Assembly (NCBI RefSeq): GCF_913063425.1
Contig: NZ_CAJXYK010000004.1
Location: 120,370 to 184,369 of the forward strand
Length of the DNA: 64,000 nucleotides
Direction of reading: 5' to 3'
DNA from: an uncultured Thiohalocapsa sp.
Lineage (GTDB): Bacteria > Pseudomonadota > Gammaproteobacteria > Chromatiales > Chromatiaceae
The translations under genes and the position numbers were made by a program. The notes beneath the pieces are model-generated. The model did not search any database and had not been told where the DNA came from. It worked only from the letters and a program-made list of their open reading frames with translations. This document shows positions 52,195-62,246 of this stretch, one piece after another. Position 1 is the stretch's first letter. The number at the start of each line of letters is the position of its first letter.

Positions 52195-53055
52195 TTACTC
52201 GGACGGCTCCTCGACCTTCACCACGTCCTCGTTCAGGTCCACCATCGCCCCGTTGCGCATCTCGGCGAGCTTGGTTGCGACCTTCTGGCGCTTCACCGCC
52301 GCTTCGAGGTTCGGCTTGGCATCCTCGAAGGAGGGCGGCTCCGCGTCCCGTGTCTCCTCCAGCAGGATGACGTGCCACCCGAACTGGGTCTGCACCGGCT
52401 GCTCCGTCCACTCGCCCGGCTTGAGTTGGGCCACGGCGTCCGCGAAGGGCTTCACCATCTGCCGCGCGTCGAACCAGCCGAGGTCGCCGCCCTTGTCGGC
52501 GGTGGGGCCGAGCGAGTGCTCTTCGGCCAGCTTCTCGAAGTTCCTGGCCTTCTTTTTGCCGACCTGCTTGGCGATGTCCTTGGCCTTGTCCTGGTCGTCC
52601 ACCAGGATGTGGCGGGCCTTGTATTCGGTGCGCTTGGCCTGTTCCTTGAACTGCTCGTAGGCTTGCTTCAGCTCGTCGTCGGTGACCTCGGTCTCCGCGG
52701 CGATGGACTGGAGGGCGGCCTGGGAGAGCACCAGCATGCGCTGGAGCTCAAGCGCCGTCTGCACGTTCGTGCGCTCGGCGAGCTTGCGCTGCTCGGCATC
52801 CTGGGCGGCGACCACCAGATTCATGAATTCGTTGAATGCCCGCTCCTGGAGGTCGGGCGTGTTCTCGCCGCCCGCCTGCTGCAGGCGCTGGGCGTAGAAG
52901 GTGCGGAAGAGGTCCAGGGTGTAGGGCTCGCCGTTGATGGTGGCGATCAGCGTCTCATCGCCGGCGGCGTCGTCCTGCGCGAGCGCAGGCTGGGCCAGCA
53001 TGACGGCCGCCAGGGCGGCGCCCAGGAGGCGTTTCGGGGTGCTTGGAAATGGCAT
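52195..53055 (-). CDS. Parvulin-type (PpiC/SurA-like) peptidylprolyl isomerase
   Basis: Signal peptide; YKARHILVDDQDKAKDI, LGPTADKGGDLGWFDARQMVKPFADAV, VQTQFGWHVILLEETR. Confidence 0.93.
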   Translation of the reverse strand: MPFPSTPKRLLGAALAAVMLAQPALAQDDAAGDETLIATINGEPYTLDLFRTFYAQRLQQAGGENTPDLQERAFNEFMNLVVAAQDAEQRKLAERTNVQTALELQRMLVLSQAALQSIAAETEVTDDELKQAYEQFKEQAKRTEYKARHILVDDQDKAKDIAKQVGKKKARNFEKLAEEHSLGPTADKGGDLGWFDARQMVKPFADAVAQLKPGEWTEQPVQTQFGWHVILLEETRDAEPPSFEDAKPNLEAAVKRQKVATKLAEMRNGAMVDLNEDVVKVEEPSE

Positions 53056-53198
53056 CGGACGTATCCCTCAGGTTGGTGATGGCATGGCGAAGATCTGCGC
53101 CCGGCGGCGATCGCCGCGGCAGGCGTCTTGGGCTGGGTGCTCGGTGCGCGGTGCGGCGTCGCTGCTGCCCCCTGCGACCGCCCGCTTGCACGTTGGCG

Positions 53199-53501
53199 TC
53201 AGCGCGGCAGCACCCGATTGAAGGGCTTGACCTGGACCTCGCGATAGACACCGGCGGCGACATAGGGATCGGCGTCGGCCCAGGCCTGCGCCGCGGCGAG
53301 GTCGTCGAACTCCGCCACCACCAGGGAGCCGGTGAAGCCGGCCTCACCCGGGTCCGCGGCATCCACGGCCGGATGCGGACCGGCGAGCACCAGGCGGCCT
53401 TCCGCCTGCAGGGCCTCCAGCCGCGCGAGGTGTGCGGGGCGGGTGCGCCGCCGCGCCGCGAGGCTGTCCGGATGGTCGGTGGCGATGATGGCATAGAGCA
53501 C
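53199..53501 (-). CDS. YciI family protein
   Basis: [44 protein letters not shown]. Confidence 0.9.
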   Translation of the reverse strand: MLYAIIATDHPDSLAARRRTRPAHLARLEALQAEGRLVLAGPHPAVDAADPGEAGFTGSLVVAEFDDLAAAQAWADADPYVAAGVYREVQVKPFNRVLPR

Positions 53502-53518
53502 GCGATGGGCCTCCTCGG

Positions 53519-54229
53519 TCAGCGGTTGCCGGCATCGGCTTCCTGTGCTGCGGCGTCCTCCAGGGGCACGGCGGTGCTGTCCGGCTCGATGTGCCGGGCC
53601 AGATAGAACGCCTGCGCGAGCACGAACACGAGCGTCATGCCCATCATACCGAACAGCTTGAAATCGACCCAGGCGGCCTCGGCGGCGTGGGCCTGCTCAC
53701 AGAGTGAGAGCACGCTGCCGGCGAACTGCTCGGCGCAGGTGGCGAGATCCACCTGCGCCTGGCCGCTGGCGGTGATGAGCGCCTCCTTGGCCTCGTAGAA
53801 GCCGCTGCCGACATAGACCACGTACAGGTTGACCAGGCCCGACACCACGAAGAAGGCCACCCAGGCCAGGTTCAGCCGCTGCCACACCTGCGCGGGGGCC
53901 GTCACCGCATGCCCCATGAACCGCTGCACCAGGGGCTTGTCGCCGATGAACTGCCCGCCGAGGAAGACCAGCGCAAAGAGCCAGTTGACGATGCTCGGCT
54001 TCCACATGACGAAGGTGGGGTCGCGCAGCGCGATGGTCATGCCGCCGAACAGCACCAGCAGTCCGAGGGTGGCAAGGTGCATGCGCTCGGTGCGCCCGTG
54101 GCGCAGGCGCACCCAGGCCACCTGCAGCGCGGCGGCGAGGATGGCGACGATGGTGGCGGTGTAGATCCCCTGGACCTTGTAGGCCACGAAGAAGAGGATC
54201 ACCGGAAAGAGGTCGAACAGAAGCTTCAT
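53519..54229 (-). CDS. yciB: Septation protein A homolog (inner membrane protein YciB)
   Basis: [71 protein letters not shown]. Confidence 0.92.
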   Translation of the reverse strand: MKLLFDLFPVILFFVAYKVQGIYTATIVAILAAALQVAWVRLRHGRTERMHLATLGLLVLFGGMTIALRDPTFVMWKPSIVNWLFALVFLGGQFIGDKPLVQRFMGHAVTAPAQVWQRLNLAWVAFFVVSGLVNLYVVYVGSGFYEAKEALITASGQAQVDLATCAEQFAGSVLSLCEQAHAAEAAWVDFKLFGMMGMTLVFVLAQAFYLARHIEPDSTAVPLEDAAAQEADAGNR

Positions 54230-54289
54230 GGGTGTCTCGGGTTGGGCGCGGCGGCACGCTGCCCTGACGATGCGCTGGCGCAGGGGCCG

Positions 54290-55018
54290 TCAGTGCAGGC
54301 GCCCGCGCGCTGCGTCGGCGTCGTGATAACGCTGCATCAGCTCGCGCACCGCGTGCGGATAATCCAGCCGATCCATGCCCTCGCTGAAGAAGGCCGCTGC
54401 GTCCGCCGGCAGCTCCTCCGCCAGCGCGTCGAAGGCGGGCGCCATCAGCTGCGGCTCCAGCGTGCGCGTGGCGATGACGGCGCGGCTCAGGAGCAGCTCC
54501 CGCCAGTGCGCCCAGCGCTCGCTGCCCGGCGATGCGCCGCTGAACTTCGAGGACAGGCCCTGGGCGATGTCGTCGGTCATCTGGTAGAGCACACGGCTCC
54601 GGGCGGGGTCCGGTGCCAGCTCGGCCTGCTCGGCGACGGCATCGGCCACGGGCTTGAGGTGGCTCAGCTCACCGCCGTTGCGAGCCACACAGCAGGCCAG
54701 CGCCAGCAGCAGCCCGCGCAGCTCCTGGGCTGCGCTGGTGGCGCCCGCCTGCTGGGCGCACAGCGCCGTTCGCTCCAGCAGGTCCACGGCGTGGTCGCCG
54801 ACGCGCTCCAGTGTCGGCGCTGCCGCCGTCGCGTCCCCGTGGATGCAGCGCGCGAGGGAGCTCAGGGCCTCGCTCAGCGCGCCGGCGAGGGCGGACAGCG
54901 CAACGGGCACCGGCTCTTGGTCGGGCGGCGCGCTTGCGGGCGGGTCGTGCTCCAGCAGGGCATCGAGGATGCGCTGGAGCTCGTCCCGGATGGCGACGGG
55001 CTCACACGGGGGCAACAT
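54290..55018 (-). CDS. Hypothetical protein (PhoU-like helical character possible)
   Basis: ORF MLPPCEPVAIRDELQRILDALLEHDPP...RGRLH; upstream extension in the track is antisense to the PHP gene and rejected. Confidence 0.55.
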   Translation of the reverse strand: MLPPCEPVAIRDELQRILDALLEHDPPASAPPDQEPVPVALSALAGALSEALSSLARCIHGDATAAAPTLERVGDHAVDLLERTALCAQQAGATSAAQELRGLLLALACCVARNGGELSHLKPVADAVAEQAELAPDPARSRVLYQMTDDIAQGLSSKFSGASPGSERWAHWRELLLSRAVIATRTLEPQLMAPAFDALAEELPADAAAFFSEGMDRLDYPHAVRELMQRYHDADAARGRLH

Positions 55019-55150
55019 GGGCGGCGAGGATAGCAGCCACGCCGCCCGCGTGACAGCGGGCGAGCGCCCATGCAGCCCGGCGCCGCCCTGGTCCAGCGCA
55101 CGCAGGAGACTGTGCGGATGGCGGAAACCGGAATCGGTTAAACTACTGTA

Positions 55151-56011
55151 ATGCTCAAGATCCCAGATTTGCACACCCATTCCACCGCCTCCGACGGCAC
55201 GCTCACGCCCACTGCACTGGTGGAGCGCGCGGCGGCAGCCGGTGTCGAGACCCTCGCGCTCACCGATCACGACACCCTTGCCGGCATCGCCGAGGCACAG
55301 ACCGCCGCCGACGCCGCTGGCCTGCGGCTCATTCCGGGCGTGGAGGTCTCCGTCACCTGGGGCGGGCGCACCGTCCATGTTGTGGGGCTCGCCGTCGATA
55401 CCACCTGCGACACGCTGCTGTCCGGCCTCGCGGGTCTCCAGGCGTATCGCGTCTGGCGCGCCGAGGAGATCGGTCACCGGCTGGCCCGGGCCGGCTGGGA
55501 CGGCGCCCTGGAGGGCGCCCGCCGTTACGCCGCCGGCACGCTCATCGGCCGCACCCACTTTGCACGCTTTCTGGTGGAGCGCGGTGCCGCGGCCGATGTG
55601 CGTGACGTCTTCAAACGCTTCCTGGTCAGTGGCAAGCCCGGCCATGTGCCCGGCGAGTGGACGACGCTGGAAGAGGCCCTGGGGTGGATCCACGCCGCCG
55701 GCGGCATCGCGGTCATCGCCCACCCGGCGCGCTACGGCTTCACCCGCAGCAAGATGCGTCGCCTCCTGGGCGAGCTGAAGGAATGCGGCGGCCGGGGGCT
55801 GGAGGTGGTCTCCGGCAGTCACAGCAAGGACGATTACTACGTCTATGCCCGTCATGCGCGCGACGAAGGACTGCTCGCCTCCGCCGGCTCCGACTACCAC
55901 GGCCCGGAAAAGCCCTGGATCGAGCTCGGCCGGCTGCCGCCGCTGCCGGAGGGCTGCACACCGGTCTGGACCGCACCCGCCTTCGGCACGGTGCGGCGCG
56001 CCGCCGCCTAG
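55151..56011 (+). CDS. rnm: PHP domain protein, RNase AM (YciV/TrpH)-like
   Basis: PDLHTHSTASDGTLTPTALVERAAAAGVETLALTDHDTLAGI; GGIAVIAHPARY; ASAGSDYHGP. Confidence 0.9.
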   Translation: MLKIPDLHTHSTASDGTLTPTALVERAAAAGVETLALTDHDTLAGIAEAQTAADAAGLRLIPGVEVSVTWGGRTVHVVGLAVDTTCDTLLSGLAGLQAYRVWRAEEIGHRLARAGWDGALEGARRYAAGTLIGRTHFARFLVERGAAADVRDVFKRFLVSGKPGHVPGEWTTLEEALGWIHAAGGIAVIAHPARYGFTRSKMRRLLGELKECGGRGLEVVSGSHSKDDYYVYARHARDEGLLASAGSDYHGPEKPWIELGRLPPLPEGCTPVWTAPAFGTVRRAAA

Positions 56012-56071
56012 CCCGCGCCGGGTCGCCGCGGCGCGCAGCGGGCAGCAGGGCGGCACGGAGCCTGCCGATAC

Positions 56072-56695
56072 ATGGCCGATTACCTCGACATCCACCCGCG
56101 CAATCCGCAGCCGCGGCGCATCGCCCGGGCGGCGGAGGTGCTGGGTGCCGGCGGCGTCATCGTCTACCCGACGGATTCCTGCTACGCGCTCGGCTGCCGC
56201 ATCGGCGAGAAGTCCGCGCTGGATCGCATCCGCATGATCCGCCGCGTGGACGACAAGCACCATTTCACGCTGGTGTGTCGGGATCTGTCCGAGATCGCCA
56301 CCTATGCGCGCATCGACAATGTTGCCTACCGCCTACTCAAAACGTTGACGCCGGGGCCCTACACCTTCATCGTGCAGGCCACGAAGCAGGTGCCGCGGCG
56401 CCTGCTGCACCCGAAGCGGCGGGCCATCGGCATCCGGGTGCCGGATACACCCATCGTGCGTGACTTGCTTGCGGCGCTGGATCAGCCCATTCTCAGTACC
56501 ACACTGATCCTGCCCGATGCAGACGAGCCGCTGGCCGACATGTATGACATCCGCGATCACATGGACCACTGTGTGGACCTCATCATCGACGGCGGCTCCT
56601 GCGGCACCGAGCCGACGACCGTGGTGGACATGACCCGCGACCCGCCCGCCGTGCTGCGCCACGGCCGGGGCGATGCATCGCTGTTCGGCGGCTGA
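56072..56695 (+). CDS. yciO: Sua5/YciO/YrdC family threonylcarbamoyl-AMP synthase-like protein
   Basis: GGVIVYPTDSCYALGCRIGEKSALDRIRMIRRVDDKHHFTLVCRDLSEIATYA; TPGPYTFIVQATKQVPRRL. Confidence 0.92.
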   Translation: MADYLDIHPRNPQPRRIARAAEVLGAGGVIVYPTDSCYALGCRIGEKSALDRIRMIRRVDDKHHFTLVCRDLSEIATYARIDNVAYRLLKTLTPGPYTFIVQATKQVPRRLLHPKRRAIGIRVPDTPIVRDLLAALDQPILSTTLILPDADEPLADMYDIRDHMDHCVDLIIDGGSCGTEPTTVVDMTRDPPAVLRHGRGDASLFGG

Positions 56696-56753
56696 TGCCC
56701 CTGTCCGCAAACGCCTTGATGACAACCCCACGCGTGCTGCGGCACGCGCCGCT

Positions 56754-57473
56754 ATGACACAACTGCTGCAAACCCTGCTGCTGCTCCTGCTCATCGCCCC
56801 GCCCGTGCTGCTCGCCATCACGGTGCACGAGGCCGCCCACGGCTGGGTGGCCAACCGCCGTGGCGACCCGACCGCATTCCTGATGGGCCGGGTGACCTTC
56901 AACCCCCTCAAGCACATCGACCCGGTGGGCACGGTGCTGGTGCCGGCGGCCATCTTTTTGACGTCCAAGACCCTGGTGGGGGTGCCCTTCCTGTTCGGCT
57001 GGGCCAAGCCGGTGCCGGTGGACTGGCGCCGCCTGAACGACCCGCGCTGGGACATGGCGCTGGTGGCCGCTGCCGGGCCCGGCGTCAATCTCATCATGGC
57101 CTTCGCCTGGGGACTCGCCATCAAGCTGATGGCGTTGGTGATCATGGTCGTGCCGGTGCCCACCTGGCTGCTTCAGCTATTCGTCGAGATGTGCGTGGTG
57201 GGCATCGTCATCAATCTGGTGCTGATGGCGCTCAACCTCTTCCCGTTGCTGCCGCTGGATGGGGGCCGTATCCTGAACGCCCTGCTGCCGCCACGGCTGG
57301 CGGCAGGCTTCTCGCGCCTGGAGCCCTATGGCATCTTCATTCTGCTGCTGCTGCTGTTCCTGCCCAATGGCAATCCGCCGGGCCTGCTCGGCGCCGCCCT
57401 GCGGCCGGTGGTGAGCGGTGTGCTGACGGCGATGCCGGCACAGGCCCTGGTGCGCGACCGTTTCCCCATTTGA
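56754..57473 (+). CDS. Site-2 protease family protein (M50)
   Basis: LAITVHEAAHGWVANRRGDPTAFLMGRVTFNPLKHIDPVGT; NLFPLLPLDGGRIL. Confidence 0.93.
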   Translation: MTQLLQTLLLLLLIAPPVLLAITVHEAAHGWVANRRGDPTAFLMGRVTFNPLKHIDPVGTVLVPAAIFLTSKTLVGVPFLFGWAKPVPVDWRRLNDPRWDMALVAAAGPGVNLIMAFAWGLAIKLMALVIMVVPVPTWLLQLFVEMCVVGIVINLVLMALNLFPLLPLDGGRILNALLPPRLAAGFSRLEPYGIFILLLLLFLPNGNPPGLLGAALRPVVSGVLTAMPAQALVRDRFPI

Positions 57474-57522
57474 CGCGTCGTCCTGTCACAACGGCGGCGC
57501 GCCGGCGACAAGGCCCTCATCC

Positions 57523-58740
57523 GTGACCCCCGTATCCCCTCAGAATACCCGCGTCCTCTCCGGCATGCGGCCCACCGGGCGCCTGCACCTCGGCCACTAC
57601 CACGGTGTGCTCAAGAACTGGGTCGAGCTCCAGCACGAGCTCGAATGCTTCTTCTTCGTCGCCGACTGGCATGCGCTCACCACGGACTACGAGGACCCGT
57701 CGGGTATCCCGCAGGCGAGCTGGGACATGGTCATCGACTGGCTCGCCGCCGGCGTCAGTGCCGGCTCCTCCACCCTGTTCATCCAGTCGCGGGTGCCGGA
57801 GCACGCGGAGCTGCACCTGCTCCTGTCCATGATCACGCCGCTCGGCTGGCTGGAGCGGGTGCCGAGCTACAAAGACCAGCAGGAGAAACTGAAGGAGAAG
57901 GACCTGGCCACCTACGGCTTCCTCGGGTATCCGCTTCTGCAAAGCGCGGACATCCTCATCTACAAGGCAGGTCAGGTGCCCGTGGGCGAGGACCAGGTGG
58001 CGCATGTGGAGATGACCCGCGAGATCGCCCGGCGCTTCAACCACATCTACGGCCGCGAGCCGGACTTCGAAGAGAAGGCCGAGCAGGCCAAGCGCAAGAT
58101 GGGCAAGAAAAACGCCAAGATGTTCGATCAGTTGCGCCGCAGCTGGACCGAGCAGGGCGATCAGCAGGCGCTCGAGAAGGCCCGCGCGCTGTTGGAGACC
58201 CAGGCCAACATCACCGTCGGTGATCGTGAGCGGCTGTTCGGCTACCTGGAAGGCGGTGGGCGCGTGATCCTGCCGGAGCCGCAGCCGCTGCTGACCCGCG
58301 CCGCGAAGATGCCCGGACTGGACGGGCAGAAGATGTCGAAGTCCTACGGCAACACCATCGCGCTGCGGGACGACCCGGACGAAGTGGCGCAGAAGCTCCG
58401 CACCATGCCCACGGACCCGGCCCGCGTGCGCCGCACCGATCCCGGCAACCCGGATGTCTGCCCGGTGTGGCAGTTCCACGAGGTGTACTCGGACGCGGGC
58501 ATCAAGCAGTGGGTACAGGCCGGCTGCCGCACCGCCGACATCGGCTGCATCGAGTGCAAACAGCCCGTCATCGATGCCGTGCGCGCCGAGCTGACGCCCA
58601 TCCAGCAGCGCGCCGCGGAGCTGGAAGCCCAGCCCGATACGGTGCGCAGCTTCATCAACGAGGGCTGCGAGCGCGCCCGCGACGTGGCCCGGGAGACCAT
58701 GGACGAGGTCCGCCACGCCATGTCGCTGGTGCAGGGCTGA
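57523..58740 (+). CDS. trpS: Tryptophan-tRNA ligase
   Basis: VLSGMRPTGRLHLGHYHGVLKNWVELQ; DGQKMSKSYGNTIAL (KMSKS). Confidence 0.96.
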   Translation: MTPVSPQNTRVLSGMRPTGRLHLGHYHGVLKNWVELQHELECFFFVADWHALTTDYEDPSGIPQASWDMVIDWLAAGVSAGSSTLFIQSRVPEHAELHLLLSMITPLGWLERVPSYKDQQEKLKEKDLATYGFLGYPLLQSADILIYKAGQVPVGEDQVAHVEMTREIARRFNHIYGREPDFEEKAEQAKRKMGKKNAKMFDQLRRSWTEQGDQQALEKARALLETQANITVGDRERLFGYLEGGGRVILPEPQPLLTRAAKMPGLDGQKMSKSYGNTIALRDDPDEVAQKLRTMPTDPARVRRTDPGNPDVCPVWQFHEVYSDAGIKQWVQAGCRTADIGCIECKQPVIDAVRAELTPIQQRAAELEAQPDTVRSFINEGCERARDVARETMDEVRHAMSLVQG

Positions 58741-58745
58741 CGGAT

Positions 58746-59600
58746 TTGAGCACCCCCGAGCAATCGGAGGCCGAGGCCGCCCCCGCGGTGCCGGACGCCG
58801 CCGGCGCGCCGGACATGGATGCGGCACCGCTGGCCATCGTCCGTGGCGCCCCGCTGCTCAAGCTGCCGGAGGACCTGTACATCCCGCCGGATGCGCTGGA
58901 GGTCTTTCTGGACGCCTTCGAGGGACCGCTGGACCTGCTCCTGTATCTGATCCGCAGGCAGAACCTGGATATCCTGGACATCCCCATCGCCCAGATCACC
59001 AGCCAGTACATGGAGTACGTGGAGCTCATGAAGGAGCTGCGCCTGGAGCTGGCGGCGGAGTACCTGGTGATGGCCGCCATGCTCTGCGAGATCAAATCCC
59101 GCATGCTGCTGCCGCGCCCGGAGACCAGCGAAGAAGAGCATGCCGACCCCCGTGCCGAGCTGGTGCGCCGGCTGATGGAGTACGAGCGCTTCAAGCAGGC
59201 GGCGCAGGACCTGGACGGCCTGCCGCGGGAGGGCCGCGACAACTTCCCGGTGGCCGCCGAGGTGTCCTCGGAGCACATCCGCCGCATCCCGCCGACGGTG
59301 GAGCTGGGCGAGGTGCTGGCGGCGCTGCGGGATGTGATGCGCCGGGCGGACCTGTTCACCAGCCACCGTGTGGAGCGTGAGTCCCTGTCGCTGCGCGAGC
59401 GCATGTCCCGGGTGCTGGCGCTGGTGCAGCACGGCGGCTTCTTGCCCTTCGAGGCCCTGTTCGACGTCACCGAGGGCCGCGCCGGCGTGGTGGTGAGCTT
59501 CCTCGCCATCCTGGAGCTGGTGAAGGCGGCGACGCTGGAGCTGGTGCAGGCCGAGGCCTATGCCCCCATCCACGTGCGCCTGCGGAGCGGCGAGGCATGA
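58746..59600 (+). CDS. scpA: Segregation and condensation protein A
   Basis: FLDAFEGPLDLLLYLIRRQNLDILDIPIAQITSQYMEYVELM; FEALFDVTEGRAGVVVSFLAILELVK. Start uncertain (TTG 58746 or an internal ATG). Confidence 0.93.
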   Translation: MSTPEQSEAEAAPAVPDAAGAPDMDAAPLAIVRGAPLLKLPEDLYIPPDALEVFLDAFEGPLDLLLYLIRRQNLDILDIPIAQITSQYMEYVELMKELRLELAAEYLVMAAMLCEIKSRMLLPRPETSEEEHADPRAELVRRLMEYERFKQAAQDLDGLPREGRDNFPVAAEVSSEHIRRIPPTVELGEVLAALRDVMRRADLFTSHRVERESLSLRERMSRVLALVQHGGFLPFEALFDVTEGRAGVVVSFLAILELVKAATLELVQAEAYAPIHVRLRSGEA

Positions 59601-60436
59601 GCGGCGGCGATTGGGAGCAGCCGGATACCGGCGACACGGCCATCGAGGGCGCCGACGTCACTCCCATCAACGCCCTCTCGCTCGCCACGCCACCCGTGAA
59701 GCAGGTGGTGGAAGGGGCGCTCATGGCCGCCGGCGGGCCGCTCACCCTGGACCAGATCCTGGGCCTGTATCCGGAGGAGCGCCGCCCCGCCCGCGACGAG
59801 ATCCGCGCCGCCGTGGCCGATCTCACCGCGGAGTACCAGGAGCGGGGCATCGAGCTGGTGGAAGTCGCCGGCGGCTGGCGCATCCAGGTGCGCCGGGCCG
59901 TGGCGCCCTGGGTGGCGCGGCTGTGGGAGGAGAAGCCCGCGCGCTACTCCCGGGCCCTGCTCGAGACCCTGGCGCTCATCGCCTACCGTCAGCCCATCAC
60001 CCGCGGCGAGATCGAAGACATCCGCGGCGTCGCCGTGAGCACCCAGATCGTCAAGACCCTGACGGAGCGGGAGTGGATTCGCGTCGTCGGCCACCGCGAC
60101 GTGCCCGGCCGCCCCGCGCTCTACGCCACCACCCGCAGGTTCCTGGACTACTTCGGCCTGCGCTCCCTGAATGATCTGCCGCCGCTCGCCGAGCTGCGCG
60201 ACCCCGCCTTCTTCGACGAGCAGCTGAAGGCCGCCGGCGACGCCGCCATGGACGCGGCGGCGCAGGCGGCCGATGCGCTCGCCGCCGGCGTGCAGGCGAC
60301 GGTGCCCACCGCCGCGGTGGACGACGCGTCCGCCGAGCCGCTGGCGACGATCCCGCCCGAGGGCGGTGCCGAGCAGGAGTCAGCGGCGCCGCGCGACCCC
60401 GACCGACCGGAGTCCGATCATGAGCGGCCCGACTAG
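59597..60436 (+). CDS. scpB: Segregation and condensation protein B
   Basis: VVEGALMAAGGPLTLDQILGLYPEE; ETLALIAYRQPITRGEIEDIRGVAVSTQIVKTL. Confidence 0.95.
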   Translation: MSGGDWEQPDTGDTAIEGADVTPINALSLATPPVKQVVEGALMAAGGPLTLDQILGLYPEERRPARDEIRAAVADLTAEYQERGIELVEVAGGWRIQVRRAVAPWVARLWEEKPARYSRALLETLALIAYRQPITRGEIEDIRGVAVSTQIVKTLTEREWIRVVGHRDVPGRPALYATTRRFLDYFGLRSLNDLPPLAELRDPAFFDEQLKAAGDAAMDAAAQAADALAAGVQATVPTAAVDDASAEPLATIPPEGGAEQESAAPRDPDRPESDHERPD

Positions 60437-61445
60437 ACGGCGCCCGCCGCGGCCCAAAGCACCGAGCGGTCAGCGCAGTGACCATGCTCGCGGCGGCGAA
60501 GCCGGGCGTACCGGCGGCGATGCGGACGGCGCAGACCGGCGCCCGGCGCGTCTGCGCACCAAGCGCGCACCCGGCGGGTCCAAGGGCGTGCGGCAGAGCC
60601 TGCCGCAACGCCTGTCTGGCCCGCGCGCCCAGGCACCGGCGGACGCGGCCGTGCGCCTGCAAAAGGTCCTCGCCGAGGCCGGGCTCGGCTCCCGCCGCAC
60701 GCTTGAGGGCTGGATTGCCGACGGCCGCGTGCGCGTCAACGGCCAGCTTGCCAAGCTCGGCGACCGGGTGCTGCCCACCGACCGCATCAGTGTCGACGGC
60801 GAGGCGCTGAAGCGCCGCCCCCCGCGTAAGGCCCGGGTGCGGGTGCTCGCCTACCACAAGCCCGAGGGCGAGGTGGTGACCCGCCGCGACCCGGAAGGCC
60901 GGCCGACCATCTTCCGCCGGCTGCCCGGCATCCGCGACGGGCGCTGGATCACCGTCGGCCGCCTCGACCTCAACACCGCGGGCCTGCTGCTGGTGACCAA
61001 CGACGGCGAGCTCGCCAACCGGCTGATGCACCCATCCCGGCAGGTGGAGCGCGAGTATGCCGTGCGCATCCACGGCGACATCCCCGACGGCGCCCTGGAG
61101 CAGCTGGTGCAGGGCGTGCAGCTGGACGACGGCCCCGCGCGCTTCGAGGAGATCGTCGAATCCGGTGGCAGCGGCGCCAACCGCTGGTTCCACGTGCTGC
61201 TGGTGGAGGGCCGCAACCGCGAGGTGCGCCGGCTGTGGGAGGCCGTTGGCTGCGAGGTGAGCCGCCTGAAGCGCGTGCGCTTCGGCAACATCATCCTCGG
61301 CGCCCGGCCGCTGCCGGGGCAGTGGCGGGAGCTGACCGACGAGGAGCTGGACGAGCTGCTCGCCATCGCCGGGCTGCCGGCCCAACGCGGCGTCACCCGC
61401 CGGCCCGGCCCGCGGCCATCGAAGTCGACCCGGCAACGAAACTGA
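60420..61445 (+). CDS. rluB: 23S rRNA pseudouridine synthase RluB-like
   Basis: S4 RLQKVLAEAGLGSRRTLEGWIADGRVRVNGQ; VGRLDLNTAGLLLVTNDGELANRLMHPS. Confidence 0.93.
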   Translation: MSGPTRRRPPRPKAPSGQRSDHARGGEAGRTGGDADGADRRPARLRTKRAPGGSKGVRQSLPQRLSGPRAQAPADAAVRLQKVLAEAGLGSRRTLEGWIADGRVRVNGQLAKLGDRVLPTDRISVDGEALKRRPPRKARVRVLAYHKPEGEVVTRRDPEGRPTIFRRLPGIRDGRWITVGRLDLNTAGLLLVTNDGELANRLMHPSRQVEREYAVRIHGDIPDGALEQLVQGVQLDDGPARFEEIVESGGSGANRWFHVLLVEGRNREVRRLWEAVGCEVSRLKRVRFGNIILGARPLPGQWRELTDEELDELLAIAGLPAQRGVTRRPGPRPSKSTRQRN

Positions 61446-61523
61446 CCGTCACCCGGCGTGGTGGTTGACGGCGGGCATTGTCCGGTTGCGATGAAAAATC
61501 GATGCCTGATGAGCTTTGCGCGC

Positions 61524-61973
61524 TCAGCGCTGCGCCGCCCGAGCGGTCTCTGCCGCGGGCCCCATCCCCAACCGCAGCCCGATCCAGCAGCCGATGCTCG
61601 CCACCACGGCGGACAGCAGCACCCCCCAGGCGGTGTCCGCGAACACCATGGCCAGCGGCCAGGCCGGCAGCGTGGCGCGGTTGGTGAGCTCGTAGGTCAT
61701 GTAGGTGAAGAATCCGAACAGCCCGCCGTTCAGCGCCGCGTCGGCGATGCGCCCGGACGCGAGCCCCGGCCGCACCCCGAAGTACTGGATGCCGCCGATG
61801 AACAGCAGATAGAAGGTCACCGCCGCCGCCCAGTCCACCTGCGGTGCCAGCAGATGACCGATCTGCGCCTGGTAGAAATCCACGGCGATGACACCGAGCC
61901 AGAGCAGGTCTACGGCGAAGAAGACGGGGACGAGGGCAAGATAGAGCTTCAGGTGTCGGAGTCGCTCGGGCAT
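61524..61973 (-). CDS. DUF2177 family membrane protein
   Basis: YLALVPVFFAVDLLWLGVIAVDFYQAQIGHLL; DAALNGGLFGFFTYMTYELTNRATLPAWPLAMVFADTAWG. Confidence 0.88.
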   Translation of the reverse strand: MPERLRHLKLYLALVPVFFAVDLLWLGVIAVDFYQAQIGHLLAPQVDWAAAVTFYLLFIGGIQYFGVRPGLASGRIADAALNGGLFGFFTYMTYELTNRATLPAWPLAMVFADTAWGVLLSAVVASIGCWIGLRLGMGPAAETARAAQR

Positions 61974-62140
61974 GGCTTTGGGCTCGCTGGCGGATCGGAA
62001 AAGAGGCCGATGATAACCCCGGCGCGACGGGTCGTTGGCCGCGCCTGGAGCCCGTGGCGACCCAATCACGTCCCCGCGCGGCGCGGCAACGCCGGGGAGG
62101 CGTAACGCCGCCGGCGCGGTGTCACGAGCAGGTGACGACC

Positions 62141-62164
62141 CGAAACGGGCGCCAGCCCGTTTCG
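62141..62164. other. Perfect 10-bp hairpin upstream of the TDT-like membrane protein gene
   Basis: CGAAACGGGC-gcca-GCCCGTTTCG. Confidence 0.6.
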
Positions 62165-62169
62165 AGTTG

Positions 62170-62213
62170 TTGACATTTCGCAATGCAGAGTATTAGCGGA
62201 TACTAAAATACTG
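62170..62213 (+). promoter_or_regulatory. Putative promoter/operator: TTGACA plus three AGTAT/ATACT half-sites
   Basis: TTGACA at 62170; AGTATT at 62189-62194, ATACT at 62200-62204, AATACT at 62207-62212; AT-rich in high-GC context. Confidence 0.5.
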
Positions 62214-62246
62214 TCTCCAACGTCAAACCTTCGGTGGAGTCGTAGT

